Assembly: GCF_020921035.1 (NCBI RefSeq)
Contig: NC_063155.1
Coordinates: forward strand, 26,281,294-26,345,293
Direction of reading: 5' to 3'
Length of the DNA stretch: 64,000 nt
Origin: Rhodamnia argentea
Lineage: Eukaryota; Streptophyta; Magnoliopsida; Myrtales; Myrtaceae
Below are positions 23,401 through 36,060 of the stretch, in pieces (positions within the stretch are counted from its first letter, which is position 1; every line of letters begins with the position of its first letter). The notes under the pieces are model-generated. The model searched no databases and was not told the origin of the DNA. It saw nothing but the letters and a program-made list of their open reading frames with translations. A program made the translations under genes and the position numbers.

Positions 23401-23479
23401 AGCTCATGAGCCACATTGCATATTGAGCGAAAGTTCAGGAGCCATTCGTGTCATTTTCACCATGATTATATATGCGCCC

Positions 23480-25029
23480 CTCGATTTTTTTCTACTCTTA
23501 TTGTAGAAGATTGATTTTGCAGATCCGTAATGTACTCTCACTTTTACGAAATTACCAATTAAATAATGAAGTACACTTAACACTAAAAACTATCAACCAC
23601 AGACAAAGAAATTGATTATTTCAGATCAAGTAGTTGTAGTATATTCAAAATACCTATGTTCTCCTTCTCTTTTTAAGGTCACATCTTTGGTTCTTTCAAA
23701 ACTCTTGGCAAGGTCTTGCTGTCTTACCGTAAGTGTCATTTTCTTTCCTCAACTAGTCAAAAGTCTCTCCTGCACCGATTTCTTTTGGTTGCTTGCAAGT
23801 TTTTGCCACCTCCTTATTGGTCTGATTGTTAATTGAGTTGGCCCTTGCAAATCCCCCTTTTGAATAATTGGATATTTGCGAATAAATACCGCCAAATTAG
23901 CGGAAAGAAAAGAATAATACCGGGTATATTAGTGTTGGTTTACAAAGAATATATCTATAATGAAAGTGAAAATCAAACTGTTTATTAACTTTTAGGGATA
24001 TGTTCATTATAACTTCTAAAACTTGTCACAAAGGTACAATTGAATTCTAAAACTTGCAAAAAGTGCAATCGAGTCTTAAAACTTATTAAACTAGTGCAAT
24101 CAAGTATTTTTATAAATTTCATCCAATTTGATTAACGAAATATATTGACGTGAGTAACTGTCCAGAGTAATTCTTTAAATAAGCTAAAACTCTACCTATA
24201 TTAATCAGAAAAAAGGCCATGGAACTTTTTTGAGAGGTGGGTCATCGTCATTGGTTTTTACCTTAGGAAGCGTAAACTCTCCGTGAGAGTTTAGATCTGG
24301 CAGTGTAAATAAGACAAAACTTTTTACCTTAAAATCTGTCTATTCTTAAATAGTGATGTGAACATGCTCAATTCTCTTTCCAGTGCCACGTTTCGAAGAG
24401 CCACTCATCAACACAAGAATATCTTCAGCCTTTATCCTAAAAAAATGCCATGATTAATTTTAAAAAATGCCGCGTTAATTTGTGGTAAAAAAGAAGATTT
24501 TGCAAACCCTAAATGAACCTTCAAATCGCTCGTTGAAAACCCCAATCCTCAGGTACCTCAAAACACCCATCTCCGCCGCCACCTTCCGTGGCGCTGCCGC
24601 CACCAATCCACCGCCCTCAGTTGCGCAAATGTCCACCCCTGTCGTCGTTCTTCGCAGCTCCCGTCGTCGTGTGCCACCTTGGCCCTCCCTTCTCTCCTCC
24701 ACCTTGTCTCTGTTCTATGTTTCTCGCCCATCTCTGCTTCCTCTCTGTCGTGCTTGCTCGTGAGATTGCCCGGGCCGAGGATGACTGCCGCAACCTCGAT
24801 TTGAGGTCGTCCACGGCGGTTCTACCGAGTAAGACCTTCAGAACGACGGTTGAGTCAAGATGTGCAACTTGAAGTCTTGAACATAGAACTACGATTATTT
24901 CCATCGAGTAAAAGCTTAGGCACGTTTCCGGGATTTTCCCGAAAAACGTTTTCCCGTGTTATTCAGAATATCACCAAATGCATTTTCCAGTTCAACGTAG
25001 TTATCGTTTTACTGAATAAGACCGTTGCA
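23480..25029. other. Intergenic DNA with a short GC-rich island
   Basis: Between 24000 and 24120 the phrase 'aaaact... gtgcaatcgagt' recurs about three times at roughly 40-base spacing, which looks like a relative of the foldback family described elsewhere. At 24540-24880 there is a C-rich island with short open frames on both strands, but no domain, no convincing splice sites and no family match. I see no supportable gene. Confidence 0.4.
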
Positions 25030-25520
25030 ACTACCTCAATTTTGAAATTCAATATTAAATCTTTCAATTTTTTCAATTGAATCGTAAACTTTTTTCATCT
25101 TTTGCCAATTAAAGTTATCCAGTCAATTTTAATAAAAAATTGCTCAGCCGATATTGTCACGTAAGACGGCCGACGTTGACGTGAACAAAATTTTAAAAAA
25201 TTTTGAATTTTGAATCTTTATTTTTTACACTTCTATTTTATTTTTTATTTTATTTTTTTCCTTTTTTCTACCAAGTTCTGCTGGGGTCGCCGGATGACCC
25301 TAGCCGAGCTTGGAAGGAAAAAAGAAAGAAAAAAAAAATCAGAAATTTCGGAATTTTTTTTAAGAAATTATAAAAATTATCCACGTCAACGTCGGTCATA
25401 TCACATAGAATAATTGCAATCCACATTAGCGACGTTGGGATTCAATTGGCAAAAGTGACATTTTAAGACCGAATTGATTAAAGCGCAACAGATTCGGGGT
25501 TTTTTGGACATTTTTTTTCT
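25030..25520. mobile_element. Foldback element, copy 1 (diverged)
   Basis: Left half contains GCCAATTAAAGTTATCC and GGCCGACGTTGACGTG; right half contains the inverted counterparts CACGTCAACGTCGG and GGGATTCAATTGGCAAAAG. It is a diverged member of the family best seen at 53945-54430 and 54565-54985: inverted arms of 150-200 bases around a variable AT-rich or purine-rich centre, without coding capacity. Confidence 0.6.
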
Positions 25521-28436
25521 TAAATTTGAATATCTTTTATGTCTTTTTCCTTGCTAATATAAGTAAATCCTTCGTGGGCGCTCATCCAACTTTTACGTAA
25601 TTTCAGTTTCAGGTCACTGTACGTTTTTCTTAGGTTTCAAAAGCACCGGTTCCCTCCCACTTGTGAAATAAGAATTTTCACTTGCCGACGAATCCATGCA
25701 GATGTTGGTGGTCCCCACCGCAGTTGACGGCGGACAGATCTTACGTGACCGGCTCGCAAAATGATAATGACCGTCCGATGAAAAGCCAAGAGACAAGGTC
25801 AGCGTGGGAGACGGGCAGTATCAAAATAATGCACGTGCCCTAATTGCGGACTTGCCTGCATTGGGCACGGATCTCATAATGTGGAGGATAGTACAATAAC
25901 ACTCGATTTTTAGAAATCAATTGATTATGATGTGATAATATCTAGCTAAACAATCAAATAAGTTGTTAATCAAGTCAGCATCGTCCCTATGTATTCAACA
26001 ATATTTGACGTAACCTTTTTGTTTTCTTTTCGCTCACGACATATGTCGCACCATTCTGTAAAATCAAATATGATTTCGTCTTGGAAAAATCAGCTCACAT
26101 TATTTTACTCGAGCATCTCCTTATTTGTATGTTTAGTCGCAGATGGTTAAGCTGTTTCGTTAGACAATCTTATTTTCTATAAAATTTTCGCCTTTTCACG
26201 CTCTTTTAACTTTTCATTTCGTACGCGCGCACATGGCATTTTAGTTGCTATTCAAATCAAATCAAATAAAAAAAAATCAGATAGTCATTTTGTCGAATAA
26301 TGTTCTCTTTTGGGGAAACATGAAAGAGCGCATCTTCCATCAGTAACCAACCATCCAAAGTACTTAATGACATTTGTTCATGGGCCAATAAGGTAGCCGC
26401 GATCCACGATGGAGCGGATTAGTGGAGATAATGAGTAAAATTTCATATCGCGATAATGACCTTGACATATATTAAGTAAAGGATTTATTATTAATAAACG
26501 AGTTATTATTATTATTAGAGTGTTTCATGGAATATCATGCGAAAATTTCATCGACTAGAACTTCGGTCAAGTGTTTGTGAATTATTATATAGTAGAGTTA
26601 GGAAGATTTAGATTCAATTCATTAGAAAACTCGATCCGCTATTTCGAGTGAAAAAGATATTATAAATATATGTAATCATGTTTTAGCAAAGCGATGCTGA
26701 AAGGGAATGGACCACGTACGCGTGATTATTGCACATGATGTATTGGCACAACAAATAAAGTGCATTCCCACTTTTAAGGACCACATCTATCTATTCTTTT
26801 ACCCATAGGACACGAGGCAAATTCAACATATGAAGGAAAAAAAAAAAAACAAAGCATACCAACATTATATATCTTTACACAAAATAATATCACTCGATGG
26901 AAAAATAGGTAAATAAATATATAAAGAAAGAAAGGGGTGGTGGGTAAATTGCTCTTTTCGAATCCTGAACCAGTATGATGAAGTTCAATTCAACTAAATC
27001 GAAGTTAGATTCCTCACCATGATGGACACAAAACTTAAGTTATTTGCACATCATTCGCCACCCACATGCGATTCGCGAGGGACGTATGTTATGCCTCGAC
27101 AGTACCAGGAGTCTTGTCGGCAGCCCCACGTGTCCAGATGCGGCCGCAGCATGGGGCGTCATAGGTCCAGTCAATCTAACCTTTGGGAAATTCCGTAATG
27201 GCAAAAGTCGGCACCCCATAATTAAGGGCAAATAAAGATCAGTATGCGTTGAGAGAGCGGGGCTAAAATCCAATGCTTTTATTCCAAAAGATCGCCAAGA
27301 GAAAGTCAAATTCGAGCTTTTCAACTTATTCAGATGAATTTATCTTTCATCAAAAGTTTAAATCACACAACTCACATATATATTTTAATAATTTCCTCCT
27401 CACGTATACGTTCAATGTTAGGTCTGCTCCCCTTTGATCCATGAATCATCAACTTTGGACAATGACACCAATCTAGCATTAACTTTAATATCATTTGTTG
27501 AGAGAGCACAACGGAAGCGCGATGCTTTCATCGGGGAGAGCCAAGTTCGAGCTCGTCAAATTATCTAGTTAAATCCATTTTCACTTTAATGCATAAGTCA
27601 ATGAGTTATGAGTTACATTAGATATAATAATTGCTCCATAACAAATTAGTTTTTCGATGCGAAATTTTTCTAACATATCTCACACATGTATATAAACAAT
27701 ACGGCACATTTTTTTTTCTTGGTAATAGTCACTATGAACGACCGCATTCGTGAACAGCTGTCGTAAAATCCTAACACGGATTACAAGATTTGCTAACTTG
27801 CCGCGTCGTGCCGGACCAACTAGAGCATCCGATAGACTAACGACGGTCGTTTCCAGTCGATCGAGCGTATGAATCACGGAGAGAGTAATAAGCAATTCTG
27901 TGTAGAATAAAGTTTGGGGTTTTCTTTTCCTGGAGTCTTCTATTTGCCATTAGACAAAATTAGCACCATAAATATCTAATTATGCGCTCGGTTGTCACCA
28001 AACATCTTTTCGCTGGCTCCAATCATGAAGTGCCAAGGGACATATGTCGACGTGTTCCATCCGGTGTCCCTAGTCACGTGGCGTCTTTTACGATAATGTT
28101 CCAATCGAGCACGGCCAAGAATAAGAGCGCGGGGGCGGAACCGGACTGGAAGGACGCAAACCTTCCACGTCGAAACCGAAGTACGTTTTCGCAACTTTGC
28201 ATGCATCGCTTCCGTGGAGTGGACGGATCTCTTTGCCCTCCCTTACTTAAGAGTTAAGGGGCTTTTGAAACGCCACGTGCTTTCGCGATCAGCTTTCGTC
28301 TTCAATTTGAAGGTAATTCTTCCAACAACCAAATTCGTAACATGAGTTCAAGGGAGAAGAAAATTTAATGGTCAGATCCTAATATTATAACACGGAATTA
28401 AGGCTAGGGTTAGTAGGACGCTCTTGGATTTGATGG
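25521..28436. other. Gene-poor intergenic DNA
   Basis: Nearly 3 kb without a recognisable gene. Open frames near 27040-27324, 27680-27895 and 27976-28257 show no domain. The sequences near 27245-27360 and 27490-27600 resemble each other (AGAGAG...TTCGAGCT...TTCATC/TTCACTTTAAT phrases), which suggests an old dispersed repeat. The tail may include distal promoter sequence for the WRKY gene. Confidence 0.45.
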
Positions 28437-28820
28437 GAGAATTACCAAAAACATTATAAACATATTTCAATCGTGACAATTCAATCATAAATTTTTTTGG
28501 ACTAATTCAGTCCTAAACTTTTTGAGTTTGTGTTAATTCAGTCAATTCGGCCAATTTTATCCGAAAATCGTTGATGTGGCGTTGCGGGAGCCGACGTGAC
28601 AATTTTTTGATATTCTTTTTAGATTTTTTTTTCATTTTCCGTCTATATCTTCTTCTTTCTCCATTTGGTCGTTGAGATCCAGTGATCGGCAGGAGAAAAT
28701 TGATCGGATAGATTGAATTGTCACAAATGTAAAATGTTTAGGATTGAATTCACAAAAAAAAAAAAAAAATTCAAGACCGATACAATTGTAATAGTTTTAT
28801 AACTTTTTTTGTGTGTAAAT
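28437..28820. mobile_element. Foldback element, copy 2
   Basis: Starts in ATTACCAAAAACATTATAAAC and contains the family words AATTCAGTCCTAAAC, GGCCAATTTTATCCGAAAATCG and GATGTGGCGTTG; the right arm has AGGATTGAATTC and CGATACAATTGTAATAG. The arms are inverted relative to each other. No coding capacity. It matches the family by eye, not by alignment score. Confidence 0.65.
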
Positions 28821-30367
28821 ATCTCTGAATTTGATCTAAAGAGTATTAGAAATTTGAATGGCCTTCCGCGACGGATAAAATGTCGCGCCGACCCTTCCGC
28901 GGCGGAATTTGTAGATGTTTGCTTTAATTTGATATCGCAATTAATTAGGGTTATCTTTCCTTCTCTTTGACATGGACACGTGTTACTAGATTAGCGATAT
29001 AGTTGAATATTATTTTTCGGATCGGGACGTGGACCAATTGTTACCGAGCAATTCGAATTTCGTTAGATGGGCGATATGCTATTTTACACGGTACCCCTTT
29101 TGAGTGAGATTTCTCATTTGTTTCCTTCTGCGAGGCTTTTTTTTTTTTTTTGTCGCTTTCTTTTGAATTATTAAAAATAATGTCTTCTTTGATGGAAACT
29201 ACCAAACATACGATCGGTTTTCATTTCGATTGAGGATTCGATTCGTCATCTTATCTTGTTGTCTACTCCATGTTTAATCAACTTATCACTCCGAGGAGAG
29301 CTTCAAGCTCTATCACATATGCTATAATCAGAGGAGTGAAAAGAAAGATTAGTTGGACTGTCGAATCCTACTAGCTTTTGTCTCCGATTTAACGCTTTGA
29401 TTACCCTGGAAGATGAAATTCCGAAATCAAATCCTTACAAACAATTCGTACAATAAAGAATTCTTCAAAGGTTTTTTTTTTAAGAGTATTGTCCTTTCTG
29501 ATAATTAACGACCACGAACTACATGCCCCGCTTTTCTATTGAGTAAGAGCACGATTTGTTCGACAATTCAAGAAAAAAAGGAAACTTTGGTTCTTCATTG
29601 AACCCTGTATGAATGGAAAAATAAATTAGAATCATGGATATTTTTGTTTCGTTGGAAACTTCATGATAAAGAATATATTTTTATGGGGAAACGGTTAGTT
29701 TTCATTCTTTTTTGGCGATTTAAGAAAAATCGATTTCTTTCTCCGAAGGAGGAAAAATTCATTTTTTTTAAATATAAGCTTGTTGTATTTAGTCCATTAT
29801 AAAGAGTTTTTGTAAATTCATCGGTTTCTCGTCGTCCAAACACTGAAAAAAATCGAATAATGACCTTGGATTTTTTTTATTAGCGGTAACCTTTAAAGGC
29901 AAACAGTTGAAAGAATACATCTAGAAGGCCTCACATTTTTGGGAAAGTCGACGTATGTGCAAGTGCAACATCAAATTTATGTCGATGCGATGAAGGAGCG
30001 GAGCACCGAAATTTCACGGGAAATAAATTAAACAGAAGGGGTGGGGCCCACCCTCCTTGTCGGAAAGATCGTATCACCTCCCCCTCCCCCTCTTCCCCGC
30101 CAAAAAAGCTTTATTTACTGTCCCGCCATTCATGCGCGTGGGCCCCTACTCTCTCTCTCTCTCTCTCTCTTCCCGATGGAACGGAACACTGAGCAAGTAA
30201 CTACTATCCTGGTGAAGAAAAGAAACCCCTCCTCCCCAACCCCCAACCTTTTCTCTCTGTCAAACCTAAAAAGAAGCTTCAAAAAGCTACGCGTCCCCCG
30301 CGAACCCTAGCTCTCTCTGTCTCTCTCTCTGCACTGCGACTTCTGGATTCTTAAGGGCCAACCTTCC
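28821..30367 (+). promoter_or_regulatory. Promoter and leader region of the WRKY57-type gene
   Basis: No gene recognised. AT-rich to about 30020, then C- and CT-rich (CT run at about 30149-30170, and CT phrases at 30310-30331) leading to the start codon at 30368, consistent with a transcription start and 5'UTR in the last ~300 bases. Small open frames here have no domain. Confidence 0.45.
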
Positions 30368-33300
30368 ATGGACGACAATGGAGAGCAGCACCGATCCGAT
30401 CCGTTCGCGGAGTTTGCCCCCATCTCCAGCTGGCCCCAGCTCGGGCCCGACTCGGACGGCCGCTACTTCTTCGGCGCCGACCGGGACAGCGCCGTGCTGA
30501 GCGAGTTCGGATGGAACCTCCCGGGAGCCGGATCTGTTGGGGGAGCTCCCGACTGCTTCGGGGACGTCGACCAGATCATCGCCGAGGGCGAGGGAACGGG
30601 ATCGGCTCCTCGCGGCTCCGACGCCGCCTCGGGGGCCGCGGGGGACGCGTCGACGTCGAACAGGTCGGCGTCTTCGGGGTCGAGTGAGGATCCGCCGGAG
30701 AGGTCCGCGGCCTCCGGCGAGAGCTTGCTGGCGCCAGAAAAACCGTGAGTATCATAGGGGCTTTTGCTGTTGTGGAATGAATCGGAACTAAAAATCGCAA
30801 ATTATAGTGAAAACCCACGAGTCTTCCGGGTTCGGGAACCGAGGAATCGCATCGAAATCGGAGCTGAATCCTCTTCTCTGATCTGGAGTCTTTCTGACCC
30901 AGTGCAACTCCCACGCTTTGTCCGTACGCTCTAGCAGCGCATGCGAGAAGGGTCGGGCCGAGACAATTTCGTAATTTCGAGGGAGAACGAAGGGCAATAT
31001 TGGGCGGCGGTGAGGGTTTGCATTAATTAAGTAGGCGCGTCCTTGGACGCCGCCGCTATTTCGGCGGCAATAGCGTGCGCCAATATTTCTCTTTCCCTTT
31101 TGTTCTTGCCTTATCTAGGAGCATGTACGACCGATCCTGGTTTTCTTGTTCGTCCATGGATTTCTTTGGTCAGTTTACGAAAGCGGTGGTGGGAGTGATC
31201 CTCTCGACATTGGAGATCTTCTCCGCAGGCCCTTTCCTTTTTCGCAAGCAAAAGGACAATGCGCTGCTTTTTGACACAGAGAGAGGGTTGACTAAGCAGA
31301 GAGAGAGAGATCGAGGAGCGTACAGGGAGACAGAGCAACTTTTGCGCTCGATCTCCGAGGCAGATTTGGTTGTCTGTTCGGTGGGCGCGATTCCGATTGG
31401 ATTATCCCATGTTATCATATGCTTCTGTCATGCACGATACCAAAAAAAAAAAAAAAAACAATAAATGCCCGTTTCCTTAGAGCCAGGTTTTCTTGACCAT
31501 GGGGATTATCGTTAGACGAGATTCAACTCCGACCACCGTGTACAGCAACGAGAAACGGCAATGGTGTGTCGTTCGTGTGGAACTGGATATTCCTTCCATT
31601 TGCTGTGCTTTTTCTCAGTTCATTGAAACCCTCGCAGGAAAACTGACCCAGAAAATTCGCCACGCTTCTCTGTCTTCTTATTTAATTAGGCTATGCACTT
31701 TGCAGTTTGACTACTGGCATTGACATACGCAGCAAAAAGCATCAAGATTTACTATAATTTCCCCCCCAAGTAAACAAGTGCCTGTGGTTCCAACGCAGGT
31801 TCAAGGTTCGAGATCTTCACCTCTCTCCTTGTCATGAAACAACCGGGGTGACCGTATTCTGTATGGTAGAGCGACTTCCGTGCCGAGACGCAGGACATTA
31901 GTCCTCACCTTCTTGGTGTTGAAGAATCTTGTGTCTCGATCTTGTTACTTATACAGCAAGTTTGATATGCTTTGGCGGGATTTACAAGATATTTACATGC
32001 TGATTATTTTGTGTGCGTGGCGTATTAGTTATCATCATTTGTCTTTTTTTTTTTGTGTGGCTAATTCGGGGTTGATGTGCTTATGCAGGAGTAGAGCTCG
32101 AAAGAAAGGACAAAAGAGGATAAAGCAGCCGCGGTTTGCGTTCATGACTAAGAGTGAGGTTGATCATCTTGAAGATGGGTACCGCTGGCGAAAATACGGA
32201 CAAAAGGCCGTCAAGAATAGTCCATTTCCGAGGTATGTTGATTCCTTTATGCTCCCTGAAGGTGCCCAAGTCTATATATGCTTAATCTTGAGACTCTCCT
32301 CTTGGTATGTCCTTTGATGTGGATTTGAGTAGAAAAAGAATCTCTTTTGATCAATCCTTCTGCTGGATTTTTTTATATCGGTCTAAGATCCTTCTAAGAA
32401 GGTGCACTAATGAAGTGCATTATGCCCGAGTAAACGCAGTATTCAAATCATTTAAATTCCGGTTATATTTGGTTCAAGAAGTTCTCCATTGCACTTTTCT
32501 TTTCCTATCCATTGTGCGCAAAACCCTTCCAAGTTTTATGGCTATGAGCTTAGAAATGGGAGCTCATCTGATTTGTGCATTTACTTTTTGAAAAACTTGT
32601 GAAGCATTTGATCTTGTCTAGAGTATCCGATTGCAGCTCTCTCTTAGGATCTGCAGTCATTGGATGAATACCCACATGGTAAGAGAAGCAAATTGAATTT
32701 GAGTTCCTCTATTAGCTTAAGCGGTGAAGCAGTACAACTGATATTGCAGTTTCTTTAGAAAGTTTTCTACCTAACAGTAGCCCAAGTAATACTATGTGTG
32801 CAGCCGTAGGATGTCAAAACAAGATGATCTTGAGTTCATACTCCTGAGTATCATCAATGTTTTTCCTTATCTTCTTTTAGTAAAATCATCTCTCCACGTT
32901 GTAATTATCTGATAGTAGAGGGGGTGTTTGAGTTTAGGTTTCTAACTTAGCAGTGCAATTGTATCTAATGGAAAGGGAGTTCACATTGTCATTGTGCACA
33001 AGCACCACAGTTCTTGTCAATAGTAACACATTCCAAGTTCCACCAATTCATGAAACCTTGTTTATCTAAGAATTCCATGAATCGGCTGCCAAAATAAAAT
33101 CAAATTCAAGTTGATGTTTAGGTATTGCAAACCTGTTGCTGTACTAATGCCTTTTTTCGTGCTCATGTTTTGTTTATTCACGTTCTCGCGTCCTCCAAAA
33201 TGGAAAGACCGACCATGAACTCAAGATTATGCATATGCTATTTCTTATGCCGACCTAGGCAGCTGAGATTTTTTTCCGCTGACTTGCCACATTGGGCCAC

Positions 33301-33722
33301 TGGTTTGTCAAATGTTGCTGCACGAATGCAGGAGCTACTATCGTTGCACGAATAGCAAATGCACAGTCAAGAAGAGAGTGGAGCGGTCCTCAGAAGATCC
33401 TGCGACCGTAATAACCACCTACGAAGGCCAACATTGCCACCACTCCGCCGGGTACCTCCGCAGCAGCAGCGTCATTAGCCACGAGGCTGCCTTCGGCAGG
33501 CGATTAGCTCATCCGGCTTCGCAGATTTACCGTCCCACACGAGTTCTTTTACCCCTAGAAACTTCTCCTCATAACTCAAACACTCACAGTGTGCCGACCT
33601 CTTCCGGAGACTCCCAACGGCTGCCGACGTCTTCCGGAGAATGCGATGCGCTGTTGGGCGCAAACCAAGTTCTTTCTACGGAAGGACTGCTTGCCGATGT
33701 CGTGCCTCCTGGAATGAGATGA
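30368..33722 (+). CDS. WRKY57: WRKY transcription factor, group IIc, WRKY57-like
   Basis: Three exons, 30368-30744, 32089-32232 and 33332-33722, sum to 912 nt (303 residues). The N-terminal 125 residues are acidic and Ser/Gly-rich. Then come [20 protein letters not shown] and the WRKY domain with WRKYGQK at about 159-165 and a C-X4-C-X23-H-X-H zinc site (C179, C184, H208, H210). The intron between PFPR and SYYRC sits at the classic R-type position inside the WRKY domain. Sequence around the domain fits Arabidopsis WRKY57, a nuclear regulator of W-box (TTGAC) genes involved in drought, jasmonate and auxin responses in leaf senescence. The C-terminal tail repeats PTSSG twice. Intron 1 is about 1.3 kb and carries a possible SINE-like stretch. 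Ortholog assignment rests on motif memory, not alignment. Confidence 0.92.
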
Positions 33723-33969
33723 GGATCGAATTATGGTAATTGCTAACTAGAGGCTCCTATTTATACATGCCATTGATTTTGTGAACGTGTTCCTTATGGA
33801 TGGAGTACTTGTATTGCCAAAAGGGAAGCCCATGAGTATTAGATCCAGTCCTACAGGCTAACCAATCTCAGACTTCAAATGATTTGCAACCTGGGCTGGT
33901 GATCACCAGAGATGCGCAGATATCTAATATGTGAATAAAAGAATTATATTTGTTCCGTGTCAAAGTATA

Positions 33970-34953
33970 GATTATTTTTTTTTTTTTTTGTGATGACCGG
34001 ATTCGAAAATTCCCAAATACTTTTGTTAAAAAAATGACCAGTAATTTTTTTTTCAAGTAACTTATTAATAACTTATTAGTAACTTACCAATGCTTTCATG
34101 AAATTAAGATTTTCATTTGGTAAATATTTACGGACGTTTATTTGGTTTATTTACTTTTTTAAATTACCAACTTTTGTAAGAGTGATCTACCAATTTTTAC
34201 CAATTTTTCTTTGATTATGTTGGCAACTGCTTTTGGGTTGTCAACTCTTATTACCAAGTTTATTTTCTTTTAATTACCGACTTTTATTGACCTTTGTTAA
34301 GGCCTTAAATTTATCAACTCTTTTTAAAAAATTAACAACTTTAATTGAAGTGATCCATCATCGTTTTTCGATAGTTACCAGCTAGTTTTTTGGTTAGCAA
34401 TTCTTTTTTTAGTTAGTTACTCATATTCATTCGGTTTTTTCTTAATTTGTGAACTTTTTTATTGGGTTACTTAATCAGGAAAAGAATTGGTATATGGCTC
34501 AATAAGTTGGTAATTTCATATAATAATTGGTAATTTAATGCATTGGTAGGAATGGTAAATAAAAGTCCATTAAAGATAGAACAAGCTCGTTTTCGGCCAG
34601 AATTAGAGAACTTGAATTTAAAAAACCAAATAAACATCGGTAACTAACTCAAATAAGAGTTAGTAACTTAATCTCAGTAAAAGATTGATTAGTAGGGCCA
34701 ATAAAGGTGGAAACAAGGTTGGTAAGGGTAGAACAAAACAAAAATTAATAAGCAATTTTGAATATGAGTTGGCAATTCAAAGCTGGTAGGGATTTAATCA
34801 TAGACGTTGGTCAGTCACAAACAAACATAAATAGGTTCACAATGTCATATAATAATTGATAAATTTGAGGCATTGTCAAGAGGATTTAATAAAAAGTGGT
34901 AAAAGATAAGGCTTTTTTTGGGGCAAAAAATAAGAGATGTTGGTCATTTACAT

Positions 34954-34995
<42 letters not shown>

Positions 34996-36060
34996 GCTAT
35001 TGATAAGTAATGTAAATAAATGTTAGCAAACAATTAAGAACCTTTCTTTGTGAGAGACAAGAGAAACAGATAATTTTTTAAGTAAACCATGTAAACAATG
35101 TTAACTAACTCTGTTAAGAGTTAGTAACGGAAAATAAGTTGGTTAACTTATCAAAGATAAGAGTTGGTAATCATTCTGACTAATGTTAGTAATTTTTAAA
35201 GAAACTTCATAAGTTAAAAAGGCTGTTGGCTGGACAAATAGAAGCAGTAATTCAATAGATAAATTGGTAAATATTTATACGGGAAAAATTAAACACTTGT
35301 AAGCAACTCAAACAAGAGTTGGTAACCGAAAATAATTTTACAACATAATTGAAAGTTGATAAGTTACTTAAACCAAGGGTGAAGTTTGATATAATATTTG
35401 CTAAGTATAAGGTGTTTACTAATAAAGGTAGATAGAAGTTTGTAAAAAGATAATAGAGGTTTTTTTTTTTGTGTCAGAAATAAGGGAAGTTGGTAATTCA
35501 AAAAAAAAAAATTTAAATATGCCGGTCATTAACTCAAGTAAGTGGTAATGACACAAAGCTAGTGGGAAACTTAATTAGAAAAAAGTTGGTATTAACTCCA
35601 ATTAAGGTGGACTACATCTAAAAAGAGTTGATAATTATACAATTTGTAAGTCTTTTTAAAATAGAAAAATCCAATAAATTCAAATAAGAGTCAGTAAGCC
35701 AAAATTAGTGGGCAATCTAATGGGAGAAAAATAGGAAGTCTGGTAAATTATAAAAGAGTTGCTAAGTAGAAACACAAACAAAAGTTGGTGACCAAGAGCA
35801 ATTCTTGATAAATTGAAAGAAGTAAGTCAAGTAAAAATTGAAAGCCCAAGAGTTGGAAATTCAATCGGAAAAAAGTTGATAAGTCACTTAAATAATAAAG
35901 ATTGGTAAATTCTAATAAGAATTGGATTGGAAAATCAAGACGTTGATAAGAAAAACAAGTATATGTTGGTAAAAGTTAAAGAAAAAGGGTTAATAATTCG
36001 CAAATTGTCAAAATGATTTGTAATTTTACAAAGAACTTTCAAAATCATTCGGAAATCTAC
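33970..36060. repeat. Degenerate AGTTGGTAA repeat field with an inverted left flank
   Basis: About 2.1 kb of AT-rich DNA in which the word AGTTGGTAA and close variants recur every few tens of bases. From about 33970 to 34470 the words appear in the opposite orientation (TTACCAACT, TTACCAATT); from about 34480 to 36060 they appear as AAGTTGGTAA, AATTGGTAA, GAGTTAGTAA. Spacing is irregular, so this is not a clean satellite. No reading frame longer than background exists. A (TA)n run interrupts it at 34961-34991. I do not recognise the family; an old foldback or diverged minisatellite are the likeliest readings. Confidence 0.6.
34961..34991. repeat. (TA)n microsatellite
   Basis: About 15 uninterrupted TA units inside the AGTTGGTAA repeat field. 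Confidence 0.9.

Noticed and set aside
24482-24904. Short open frames on both strands in a C-rich island
   Set aside because: No domain, no splice model and mutual overlap on both strands; composition alone explains the open frames.
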